This document shows, piece after piece, positions 11,369 to 21,004 of a stretch of DNA of 40,251 bases; positions within the stretch are counted from its first letter, which is position 1; every line of letters begins with the position of its first letter. Source of the stretch: Paramacrobiotus richtersi (taxonomy: Eukaryota; Tardigrada; Eutardigrada; Parachela; Macrobiotidae); NCBI GenBank assembly GCA_034698045.1, contig JAQGAU010000111.1, forward strand, positions 1 through 40,251, written 5' to 3'. The translations under genes and the position numbers were made by a program. The notes under the pieces are model-generated. The model was given only the letters and a program-made list of their open reading frames with translations, had not been told where the DNA came from and did no database searches.

Positions 11369-12764
11369 TGTATACCAATCTGCGCTTTTGCTTTCTTGGA
11401 CCTACGTCCAAGCAGGAAATTCGCTTCGGGGTGCCATGAAAATTAATGGATTACCGTTTGAAACAATGGTTTTTGAAAAACCGTTTTTCGACTTCCATGT
11501 CATGCGGACAGTCAGGCATTTTCATTGTTAAGAATCTGTGCATGACATTGCAGCGTTAATTAAATTTTGCCCTTTGCGGTAACTGATAATGCCGGCTGAA
11601 TAATTTATACTGATTGATGCATTAGTTTAAGAAACTATACATCACTCGTACTTCCTGTGCATTATGTGCAAACGTGCTACTTTTACAGAAGTACGGACTG
11701 ATCTTTTTCGAAACAGAGAAATACACTATAACTACACTGCTAACTTGTAAGAAACAGATACAGAAATGTTTTCGCATATCGGCGATCGCTACCAACGAGC
11801 ATGTTCAAGTCGGCCTGTTGTAGCCGTTGCAGAATGCAAACCGCGACTCCAGTGCGGATTCCAGTGTTATAACGTCTGCAGGAAGATTATTGTATGTGAG
11901 TTGCCGGCACTTTTGTTCTGCATGTTCATACATCGTTATGGTATATCGAGCAAAAGCCTCAGGTTGCAAGTGATCAAGTGTATTTTCTTGTGAAGTATAA
12001 GGTGCAGCGTGCGCATACACATACAGTTTACAAGAAGTCACCAGACATGCGCAATAATGTGGTTTCCGACTGAGCAGGTTATTATTCAGTGTTTACATTC
12101 ATGAGTTTGTTTCATTGAGAAACTCACAGCCGTTTGCCGCAGCCTGAACGAACCCGGTGAGTAAGGTAGGTGTATCGGCCGCATATACTTACATGTTTTT
12201 CCCTTGAGGCGGCACGCTGTCTCATGAAGGTGCTTTCATAATTGACGTAGGTTGACTTCTGACTAGCTAAAAACTGCTTTGCATAAGAACGCCAATGACT
12301 GCATGGTTGATGGCAGCATTCGGCAATACCTTCCATCCGCTGCAACATTTACAGAAACCGTTTATCCCATGAAAATCAGAGACAGCTGCAATTGCTTGGG
12401 AATCTTATGGTTCAATGCGTCGTATTTTAGTTTCAAGAAGCTTGGAGTTATCGATAGATTCTACGCAACATGTTGTCCATCGAGACTGTCATGTCCCTTA
12501 CAGGTACGTTATCAAGCGTCTTATGTGTGTAGTATCGTTGCATCTGTACGTACATCGCCATAAAATGCGACGAAGTCAGTGTTTCTGTAAATTCGGACTG
12601 TGCGCAACTTTCCACAAAAGGTGAAAAGCTGCAAGAATACATTGAATAGTGTGACTAGGACCCATGCATGGTGTTCGCAGCTTTTTGTATTGTTTAAAAT
12701 GAAAATAGAGAACCGTACTACCGTTAGCCACTGCAAGTACGATTCACCAAACGCTTTTTTACAG
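11369..12764. other. Region between genes B and C
   Basis: About 1.4 kb with no clear family homology. One possible short first coding exon for gene C lies at 12470-12503: an ATG opens a frame ending in phase 1 at an ACAG|GTACGT donor, matching the ACAG|GTAAAC donor before the same domain in gene A. Nothing resembling the GTPase exons of gene A is present, so this part of the module was lost or never copied. Confidence 0.4.
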
Positions 12765-14233
12765 GCGATCCAGTGCTTACGACGACCGCTGGAGTAGTCA
12801 GTCTTTTGACACAAATCATCCGATTGGTCAACCTAAAGATTGATGGACCACAGGACCCAAAGTTTATGCGAGTAATGGAAGAGTTTACCGCTCTGAACGA
12901 TAGGCTTTCCATAGCGCAAGCTCAGATAGTACAGTTAAATACTATTCTCGCAGTAAGGGACGAGTACAGAGGATATCTCCAAGCCATGGGCAGCATCAAA
13001 AACAAAGTGTACGCAGTGACACAAAATCCGAACAATGGCACGCGTGCTGAATTTCTCCACATCTGCGAGCATCACGATCCTTCAAATGTGCTCACCTGGA
13101 TTGAAGAGCGGACGTATGGAGTGCATGGGAATGTGCTGGGTGATTTTCTTTTGGATATCGTGAAGGTCAGTAAAATAGGTTACCCTGAACGAAGCTCATT
13201 CTATATATATTCCAACAACTGTTAGCTATCCAGTTTACTACTGATTGCGAGAAAAACACCAATATCAAGCTTGCAAACAGGTGTTTTGATGTACAGTATA
13301 TAGATGTTTTGAGTACGTTTTTGAATGTTGAAGTTATGGGCCAAAATATGTATTTTTCTTTGTTTTCCATAGGGAGTTGGTTATAATCGCACCGAATTTG
13401 ATTTCTGGACACAAAGCATCAAAGCCCTAAACACCCAAGCCATCATGTATCGATTGATGTACATGGAGATCAGCGGTAAATTTGACAACGTCACCATTGC
13501 ATCACAGACGGAACACATGAAGACACAAGCCCAAATCGTCCACCTGGCACTGCAGTTTATGGATACGCGTCTCAAAGCCACATTCCCATCGGAGCAGCTC
13601 CCGATGGACATCAAAATGCAGCTGTCATTATACAAAGCCGAAGGCACATCGACGGAATCCGCAGCTATGCATCTACAAAATTTCTTGATTAGGAAATACA
13701 ACTGGGTTCACTGGATGGTGGTATTACACGATCAATCGTGCAGTTCAGAATCGGATCGGTCTGTTGCTGTTAACAAAACGTTGGAGATGAGCGGCCTCAC
13801 AACCGGTGTTCTGTTCTTCCCTTCGATTGTGGGCTGGAGTGTCCTTGTAGCATGGAAAAGCGGCGCTCAGCTGACCGCCACACTTGACCATGAACGAGAA
13901 CTTTTGCGATTAAAATTCGATGTGAACTGGTACGCCAAAGATGACCGCTGGAATCCCACGATTGAGAGGGGAATCACACATGCCGGTAACTTTTTGGAAG
14001 GGTTTTTGAAGCAACATTTGAGGGACGCGAGGATACCGTGGAATGGCATAGTGGTAGTCAAGAAGGAGTGTAATTTAGCGTTTGAACCGAGGCTGTGGGA
14101 TGAGCGGTTTTTTAATTATTTTATGGAGGGGTTTGAGTGCACGTTTGGTAGGATGCCGTTCCTGTGTGGTTGGATTGTCAGGAGTGGTGAAGCGCACATT
14201 GTGATTTTTCCCGCTGCGGAAACCAGTAACTGA
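12470..14233 (+). CDS. Gene C: rapunzel-like domain protein, paralog of the gene A C-terminus
   Basis: Two certain exons, 12765-13165 and 13373-14233, give about 420 residues without interruption. They align end to end with residues 670-1090 of gene A: GDP(L/V)..T(A)SGV, TQIIR, EFT.LNDRLS, DPSN(I/V)L.W, YNRT.F.(L/F)W.QSI.AL, RLMYM..SG.FDN, RKYNWV.WMV, GYEC/GFECTF, MPF.CGWIV.SGEAH. The intron at 13166 sits exactly where gene A has one, and the acceptor at 12765 has the same phase (1). The late intron of gene A (8365-8546) is absent here. The 5' end is uncertain: a short exon 12470-12503 fits by phase, and the gene B leader exon would also fit. Function unknown; the family includes the fish rapunzel proteins and cephalopod SE-cephalotoxin. 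Confidence 0.72.
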
Positions 14234-14869
14234 ACCAAATAATGTGTATAATTATTATTTATAAATTCTGTAAAGCTCTGGTGCGCATGAAATACATCAG
14301 AACCATTAAAATACACCAACACAGTTTAAAAAAAAGAATACATCAGTTGTCAGCTTTAAGCGCTACAAAAACGTTTTGCTAAATTCTGAAAATCAGGATG
14401 CTGTACGCAGTGCACCTATTTGGGTTTTGTTTTATTTGCATGCGAAGAAAAAGCAGGAACAAATGAACCATAATTTTCATTTATTGATGAAGGTTTTTTA
14501 ACCGGCATCTTAGAATGGATTACTACATGATTTACGTCACTCACTTGACTGTGATGCATAATGTGTCGGTTTATACAGTAAAATCTACATGAAGCAGAGA
14601 TGTTAAAATTATTGACTGTTTTTGAAATGTATCACATCGACCGACATGGATGCATCTGTATGCGCGAACAGCAGTTTGTTTCGTGTAATTACCGTTGTTC
14701 TTTTTTGAATTATTCGTACCTCAGCCTTCTTCACACATGAACGCTCTTTTCAAATCCGCAATTATGCAGATTAACGCAGTCGAATGAGAAACTGAAAACA
14801 AAATATAAAACACCAAACGTATGTATTATTTTCATGCACTAAAGAATCGATTTTGTGAAACTTGTGAAA
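14234..14869 (+). promoter_or_regulatory. Intergenic region and promoter of gene D, TATA box at 14804-14810
   Basis: An ATTAAA at 14305-14310, about 75 nt past the gene C stop, is a plausible poly(A) signal. From about 14640 the sequence is homologous to the gene B promoter and carries TATAAAA 60-66 nt before the ATG. This supports duplication of promoter and leader exon together. Confidence 0.6.
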
Positions 14870-16033
14870 ATGCCGCGTGTTATGAAGCAGAATTGTGTTC
14901 GCGGGTTTTTCTGTATACTGTTGTTAAGCGTTAATTTAGCGGAATGCTTTACCGTCTCGTTTTTTCCTCGAAGTACCGTGAACAGTAACACCGTGGCCAA
15001 TTCACTCAATGGGTTAATTTCATTCTTCTTTCGATGTGCCACAACCGGAATATGCGATCAGAATGGTAAGCTTCACTGCAGTGTACAGTATGAAAGTACG
15101 GGACTGTTTTCTTAGATATCACGGTACACAGTTATTTTAAGAAATATAAAACTTTGTGCGTTTATGTGAGTAACGACTTACTGGCAACTTTTACGTTTGT
15201 TCAGCCGGTTACGATTTGAAAAAACATTGCGAAAACGAACAGCTGTACAGTTTTTCAGGCATATAAATTAACCTTATCTGTGCCTGTATATCAATTATTT
15301 ACTGGCCTCGATGTGCAATTTTCTGCAAAAGCGGAAAGTAGAAGTGCACATTATTGAATGCCTGATTCGGTTATCGAATGTATAGGATGCTGATTCTAAC
15401 AATACGTAAAGAAAATTGTGAGCCCAGTTGTGTGAACCTTGGTTATTACTAGCACCAGGTCCTCCAACAACCACTACCGCTCCCTTTACTACATCCACAA
15501 CTCAACTACCAGAAACAACGGCATTTAGTGAGTTCACGACTACTGTGCCTACGACATCCGCAATCCAAACGGAAGAGACTACACTAATCACCGAGTCCAC
15601 TACCCAGCTGGAGGTATCTACGGCGGACACGGGAACACCAACTGATTCCACCACCACGGTAACGGATAGTACAACGGCAGATACCACTACAGTGACTGGT
15701 AGCACAACCGTGGAAACTACTACAGCGACGGACAGTACAACTGCTGAGACAAATGCGGCCACCGACAGCACAACGGCTGACACCACCACTGTAACGGATA
15801 GTACAATACTAGAGACCACTGCAGCGACTGGTAGCACAACCGCGGAAACTACTACAGCGACGGACAGTACAACTGCTGAGACAACTACGGTCACCGACAG
15901 CACAACCGCGGCCACAACGACGGTAAGTGATTCCACCACAGCAGGAACGTCAACATCTACTGCACCCACTCCATCTACAACGCCGGGAAGGCCTACGAAA
16001 TCCACCAGACGACCGACAACCACAGCAGTCTGA
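14870..16033 (+). CDS. Gene D: secreted Thr/Ser-rich mucin-like protein, paralog of gene B without CAP
   Basis: Two exons, 14870-15065 and 15453-16033, give 258 residues. The first exon has the same length (196 nt) and phase as that of gene B and encodes a signal peptide followed by SFFPRSTVNS, TVANSLNG and GIC.QN. The second exon starts at the same place as in gene B (APGPPTTTT against APTTTM) and shares STTQLPET and TPGRPTKSTRRP with it. Between them about nine imperfect 11-residue repeats (DSTTAETTTVT type) replace the short linker of gene B. Nearly every other residue is Thr or Ser, so dense O-glycosylation is likely. The frame ends directly after TKSTRRPTTT, exactly where gene B goes on into its cadherin-like and CAP parts; no CAP exons are visible downstream. 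Confidence 0.8.
15655..15945 (+). repeat. 33-bp coding minisatellite with 132-bp higher-order unit
   Basis: About nine imperfect copies of a 33-bp unit encode DSTTAETTTVT-like peptides inside gene D. A higher-order period is visible: the word GGTAGCACAACCG recurs at 15698 and 15830, 132 bp or four units apart, and the following 40 nt also match closely. This indicates unequal exchange of multi-unit blocks. Confidence 0.85.
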
Positions 16034-16994
16034 CACGCGATTGTAAGTTTGTAGGAGCGCTTGCAGGGCATACGCCGTAATGGTAATCAGTGTCACCGTG
16101 ATTTCGGTTGCAGTCTTCGTTGATTTACAGGAATCCCGGAAACAGATAGTCATGCAGTGGAGCAGCTGATGTCTTGCTTTGCCCAGGAATTCTGGTAGTT
16201 TGTTGACGCGATGTAAAGGTCATTTTGTTCCAGTTTGACATCTTCTGTGCTGAGTTTGCTGTGCATGCTTGGAATAGATGCTTCATGAAAGTGTATGCAC
16301 AAAATGCGCTGTTTTGCAGAATTACCAATTACGTTTTTCAGCAATTTGCCATGCTTACTGTTAAAACAATTCTTGTTCGCCGGTCGAACTGTCTGCCAGG
16401 TGTCCGAATTAAACTCTGGGCGTACGATCGACTGCTGCAGTCTAGAACGTACTCTCTATATAAATGTGAGAAGTATCCTCCAGCGTTCAAACAAAACAAT
16501 GTGACACACATTTCTACACGGTTTTGAACTAAACGGTTGAACTAAACTAAACTAAATCTAAACGGTTTTGAAATCAACAGTACACCATCTACAGTCCTTT
16601 CGTTGTATTGCCAACCACAGGAGTATTTGAAAAGAAAACACGAGAATTAAGCGGAAAAAGTGCGCAACCTGCTTCTGCAGATTGCAGTGTATTATCACAA
16701 ATCAATCGACCAGATCCGTCAAGTTCGATTAAAGTCGACCGAGAACGGAATCAGTCAGTTGCTAAGGACGCATTCAGTCAGAAGTAATCATAAGCCATGG
16801 AATCGATACAAATACTTGTTGTTCGCTTCAGTTTCTACGCACTCGTGACTCCGGTAAGCGTGATTAGGATTATCATTCTCTCCTTGTTCGGACAGCGAAC
16901 AGATTCATAAAATTTTGGTTTTTATTGTCCAACTAGAAGCACATCTTTTTTTGAATATCGTTGTATATGTGGCTTGCTCCAAAAGTAACGAAGT
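16034..16994. other. Intergenic region between gene D and the BESS gene
   Basis: No gene is supported. A small AAACTAAACGGTT-type repeat lies at about 16525-16575. An ATG at 16797 opens 19 codons ending at a CCG|GTAAGC donor (16853); this could be a leader exon of the BESS gene, but I found no frame-consistent acceptor for it apart from the last exon. Confidence 0.35.
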
Positions 16995-18118
16995 ATGCCA
17001 CCCAGAAAAGCGATTGCTCATAAGTGTGCAAGGCGCCCCGAAAGCCATCTTTCAACTTGGAAACCGCGGGATGACACACCTCCGCGTGTTAAGAAGGTAG
17101 GGTAGCGCACGAAGCTGTACTCTGTAGGTCTTGAAACAAACCGTACTTTCCATTCAAAATCTGTAGGTGATTCTTGTTACGTATCAACGCATAAAGAGTG
17201 TCTTAAGAAATCGTTCATTATTAACGCGTGAGTTTGGTTGAGATTTTTAATTCTTTATCCCTGAATCTCAACTCTTGCTTTAAAAACTGAGGTCAGTTGT
17301 GAGAATTTAATGGGCAAAACAGAGTCAGATTTTTAAAGCTGGTGTTGCATGCATTAGCTGTTATATTCTGCTAACTTTAAAGTGACCTTTTACTAACTTT
17401 ATTCATCTGATGCAGGAGTTTATAATCGATAACATTCTATGTGTTGTAACTGTTGTTCTAACAAATAAACTGGCCCCGGGTGCCTTACTGTATTATTTTA
17501 TGAAAACCACTAGTACATACTGCCCAACAGTGTGCTGTACCGAATTTTGTAAGTGCATGCACATAATTAAAATCTGCTTCTTATGCACCGTCGACATTTT
17601 GTAATCAGCCAAACAAAGGTTGCTAACATATTATGACGTAGAAGTACAGCGAATGGTGATGAACTGGATATGACTGTTACGGTATGTTTATGCAACTAGC
17701 CAGGTTAAATCCATGTGACCTGGCCGCATACTGCAGACCGTTATAATTAGTTACCTTTGATCACTAAATCGTACTTAATAAACTGTGAAGGAAGCCTGTG
17801 GTAAAGGCCTAAGGTCACTAACATTGTTACGCCATTCACCCCGCTTTTCAGGTGCGCCGAGAAAGGGATACCGTCAGTACTGATTCCAGTGACAACACGG
17901 CTGCGAGCTCTTCAGCTCGAGTCCAAACAAAGGCAAGATTACCACCGCCGAAAGGGCCAAGTGGGGATAAACCGGACGCGTCAGCCTCTGCATTCGCTAA
18001 ACTGATCCAGAAACGTCTGGAACAGCTGCCGGCAGTGGCGCGGGAAGAAGCCAAAGAAGAAATTCGGGTTATTCTGAACAATTATGAAGACGAGTGGATC
18101 ACCAATAAAAACGATTGA
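16995..18118 (+). CDS. Small basic protein with a C-terminal BESS motif
   Basis: Two exons, 16995-17096 and 17852-18118, both in phase 0, give 122 residues. The N-terminus is basic (MPPRKAIAHK, PPRVKKVRRE). A Ser- and Pro-rich linker follows, then a helical segment at about 80-113 (FAKLIQKRLEQLPAVAREEA, then KEEIRVILNNYE) that fits the BESS motif. BESS motifs mediate protein-protein contacts and are usually found behind a MADF DNA-binding domain; no MADF domain is visible in the 1.8 kb upstream. A canonical AATAAA lies 236 nt past the stop. The last exon is well supported. The first exon is chosen for phase, start codon and basic character and is less sure; a longer gene with more 5' exons is possible. 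Confidence 0.55.
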
Positions 18119-18611
18119 TAATGCTGTTTCATAGAAGTTGTACTTTTCTAGCTGTACTCGTATGAGCAAAATCTCAATCGAGCTAACGACATGCCAGTCG
18201 AAACCCACAGAACTGTTATTGGCAGATTCATTAACTGTGCAAGATAAAACGCGGTAAATTAGTACTGTAAATTAACAATGATTTTTGAAGAGATTTCCAG
18301 TGTTCATGTGAAACGAAAACTATGTTCTTCGTTTTTACCGGCGACAACTGTAGAATAAATTTAGCGTGTATGTCATTTGTCCACGTACAAGAAGACAAAT
18401 TCTAGGATATAGACCTAACGTTCGTAAGCACAAAAAACTATTATAATACTACATCTGACAAGTATTACAATAACTGGTTTTGTGTCAGATAGAGTCACCG
18501 TGAAAATGAGCCATTGTGTTATCAGGTTAATGACTCTCATAGTTTAAAGGACATCCTGATTCACACGTGTTTGCAGAAGTTTCTCTTTTTACCACTTCAG
18601 CCAACCATCTA
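18119..18611. other. 3' flank of the BESS gene
   Basis: Non-coding. Apart from the AATAAA at 18354 I see nothing distinctive up to the transposon boundary. Confidence 0.4.
18354..18359 (+). terminator. Poly(A) signal of the BESS gene
   Basis: AATAAA, 236 nt after the stop codon at 18118. Position and sequence are typical of a cleavage and polyadenylation signal. Confidence 0.5.
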
Positions 18612-19792
18612 AAGTTGTATTCATACTTCGAGTATGTCGTACCACAGACAAACTTTTGCTACAGACAAACTTTTCAAAAACGTTTGTGGTAGATTTATCT
18701 TTTGAAGTTTCTGAAAAGTCTGCTCTGTGACGAGTATGCCGAACTTGCGTGTTTTTCTCGCAGCCCATTCATACTTCCACAGATTTTATAGCATATGCGC
18801 GACTGCGGTAGTACGCAAAGGCGGTATGACTATGACGTAGCAAAGGTCAAGCGGTAAAAAAGCTGGATAGTAATACTTGACACACATTTTTACTGAAACC
18901 ACATAAACAGCATCCACAAAATATTTTCACTGTCAAAATATTTCCACATGAAAAGCCAACACTGTGGAGTGTAGTAATACGTGATTATGCATAACCACGC
19001 TGTACTTATATATCTGTATTAACTATCATAATACCCGAACCATACAACATAAACCATGCAGCGACATCGTGCAAAAATGTCCATATTGTCATAAAATAAA
19101 ATTATGCACCCTTTATACAAAACCATCATGTATGAAGTACATTTTAATTAGTACGTAATTACTACCATAATCCCCGATCCACACAACAATGTTGTGTTGT
19201 TCAACAAATATATATAATAATTATTATTATCATAAGTGTTGCTACACAGCAGCGGTATAATAACGGGACAGGTTCTATTATCTCATCAGCGCGCTTTTCC
19301 GAATGATGCATCATGCACAGTATGTTTTTTCCTGTAAAATATTGTTATTTTAATAAGAGTAAAAACCACATATCTGGTAGAATAACATTACGCAATTACC
19401 TTTTTATTATGCATGCATTATTTTAAGTTTGCTGTGTTCTAGATTTGTTTTGATCGTCGTATAATAAAACAACAGCATAGCGTTACGAAATATCGGAACT
19501 CAAGATGGCACAATAATAATTAAGTACAAATAAGGGAATGCGCTTGTACTAGTTCTGATTCGCCAGAACTCAACAGACGTCTGTTGAAGAATGCACATTG
19601 CATACTCATGAAAAACACGAAAAGATGTCTGCAGATCGTCGAAAGACTCCAAGTCTGTGCCGAGTATGAATGGTCAAGAAACTGAGGAAAAACGTTTTTA
19701 CAGAGACGTCTTTCCGTTGCATTCATACTTCCACAGACTTTTGCTGTCTTTCGTAAGTCTTTCGCGACAGACTCGAAGTATGAATACAACTT
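18612..19792. mobile_element. Non-autonomous TIR transposon (MITE-like), TA target duplication
   Basis: A 1181-bp element with terminal inverted repeats of at least 22 bp (outer end AAGTTGTATTCATACTTCG and its complement) flanked by TA on both sides (18610-18611 and 19793-19794). TA duplications are typical of Tc1/mariner and some other DNA transposons. Subterminal copies of ATTCATACTTCCACAGA occur at about 18766 and 19721, and the inverted core GAGTATGAAT at about 19661. No transposase frame is present. The flank TA-CAAAAGTTATGTACAG matches the empty site at 27832, where the paralogous segment reads ATC-TA-CAAAAGTTATGTACAG without the element. The insertion is therefore younger than the duplication of the flanking segment. 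Confidence 0.88.
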
Positions 19793-19794
19793 TA

Positions 19795-20260
19795 CAAAAG
19801 TTATGTACAGATTGTGAAATACTTTGCAGTTGATCTGTTTTACATTTACATTGAACTATATTGTTCATTCAGAAGTTCATGAGATTATCACATGCATTAT
19901 GCACAAATGTTTTCTTATCATGTGCAACCGATCTTCGGCGATATAGGTCCTGTATGGCAGAAATCCACAGCGTATTAAACGAATTTGATAAGCTGTCACG
20001 TACAGTACGACTGTACGAGTAGTAAGTAATGTGAGGTAAACGGTTGTTGTTGCTTGTTTTCAAAACAAGGTGCCTAATAAAAGTGCTATAACGGGTTGTG
20101 CGATTATCAGTTTTTTCATGCTGTATACCTTGAAATTTTTCGATCATGGATCATGTAAACACTTATCACTTGCGTAAAGTGTTTACAATTAAGGGAAGAT
20201 GAATAACCGCATAACGTATCTGCTCGTGTAACATGTTACCAATTAGTTTTTATATCATAA
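19795..20260 (+). repeat. Segmental duplication block, copy upstream of gene E
   Basis: Homologous to 27834-28260 and more weakly to 33080-33260. Shared words in order include AAAGTTATGTACAG, TGTTCATTCAGAAG/TACGTTCAGAAG, TTACATGCATTATG and CCTTGGAATTTT-like sequence. It is non-coding and marks the 5' part of the unit that was tandemly duplicated with the four-gene array. Confidence 0.7.
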
Positions 20261-20469
20261 TTTCAGACAAATCTCTAAACAACTGTAAGCATTATTTGAA
20301 CGTTTGTTTCTCAATTGTTTGGAAAATGATGCAACATCGTCAGTTTAATAATACTTAATAACATAGTAAATGTTAAAGAATTCGTGAAATTTACAGTGGC
20401 GTTGAATTTTCTTTCACATGCAGTCGTGTATGTAGCATTTGTCCGTTTTTATTTTAATCAAACACAGTT

Positions 20470-21004
20470 ATTTTTAATTCAAGGTTAACGTTAACTTAAC
20501 AGTGCGTCGTGCGAGTACGTGTACCAGTACTGGATTATTCTGTAAACTGGCAGCGATGTCGTCATATAATGCATTTCCAGACATTCCATTGAAAGTGGCG
20601 TGATCGCTGCAGCGAGCAATCAACGGGAAAATTTTGGTGTAGAAGCAAGCGGGAAAAAGCACCTGGTGGGCTGGGCCATCAGCATGCAGCTCGAAGCCAA
20701 TCCGGGTGTACGAAGCAGTACTTCCTGGCTTCGATTGGCAATTCCTATTCGTCCAGCGAATCCAGAAAGCGCCTTGCCCACTGCAGGCAGTACGGCCTTC
20801 GTCTGCTGTAGCCTTGCAATTTACCAGCTTTTCATTTTGCAGCCACGATCAGTCTCAGTTCCAGACCTGGAGAATTCTGGTGATTTTGTGACCGTTGACG
20901 TTACTCCTTCTCGCTGTTCAGTACCGTAAACTCCGAAGCCCCACTTCCAGATCCCGACAATTTCTACTTGAATACTTCCTCAGAAGGCCATAACAAGCTA
21001 AAAC
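20470..21004 (+). promoter_or_regulatory. Promoter and non-coding first exon of gene E
   Basis: Aligns with the corresponding blocks of F (28460), H (33297) and G (37711). Shared landmarks are TTTAATTCAAGGTTAAC, CAGTACTGGATTATTCTGTA, GCGATGTCGTCAT, AAAGTGGCGTGATCGCTG and AAGCGGGAAAAA. The block ends at an AAAC|GTAAGT donor (21005), so it most likely contains a 5' untranslated exon spliced to the signal-peptide exon at 23213. A frame of 109 codons inside it is not conserved among the paralogs and is not called. Confidence 0.65.

Noticed and set aside
11766-11993. Open frame of 75 codons between genes B and C as a leader exon for C
   Set aside because: No signal peptide, no usable phase-1 donor, and no similarity to the other leader exons.
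15502-16071. Minus-strand frame of 189 codons opposite gene D
   Set aside because: A Val-rich shadow of the Thr/Ser minisatellite; open only because the repeat lacks antisense stops.
20600-20929. Open frame of 109 codons in the first-exon block of gene E
   Set aside because: The block is conserved in DNA among four copies, but the frame is not; treated as 5' untranslated.
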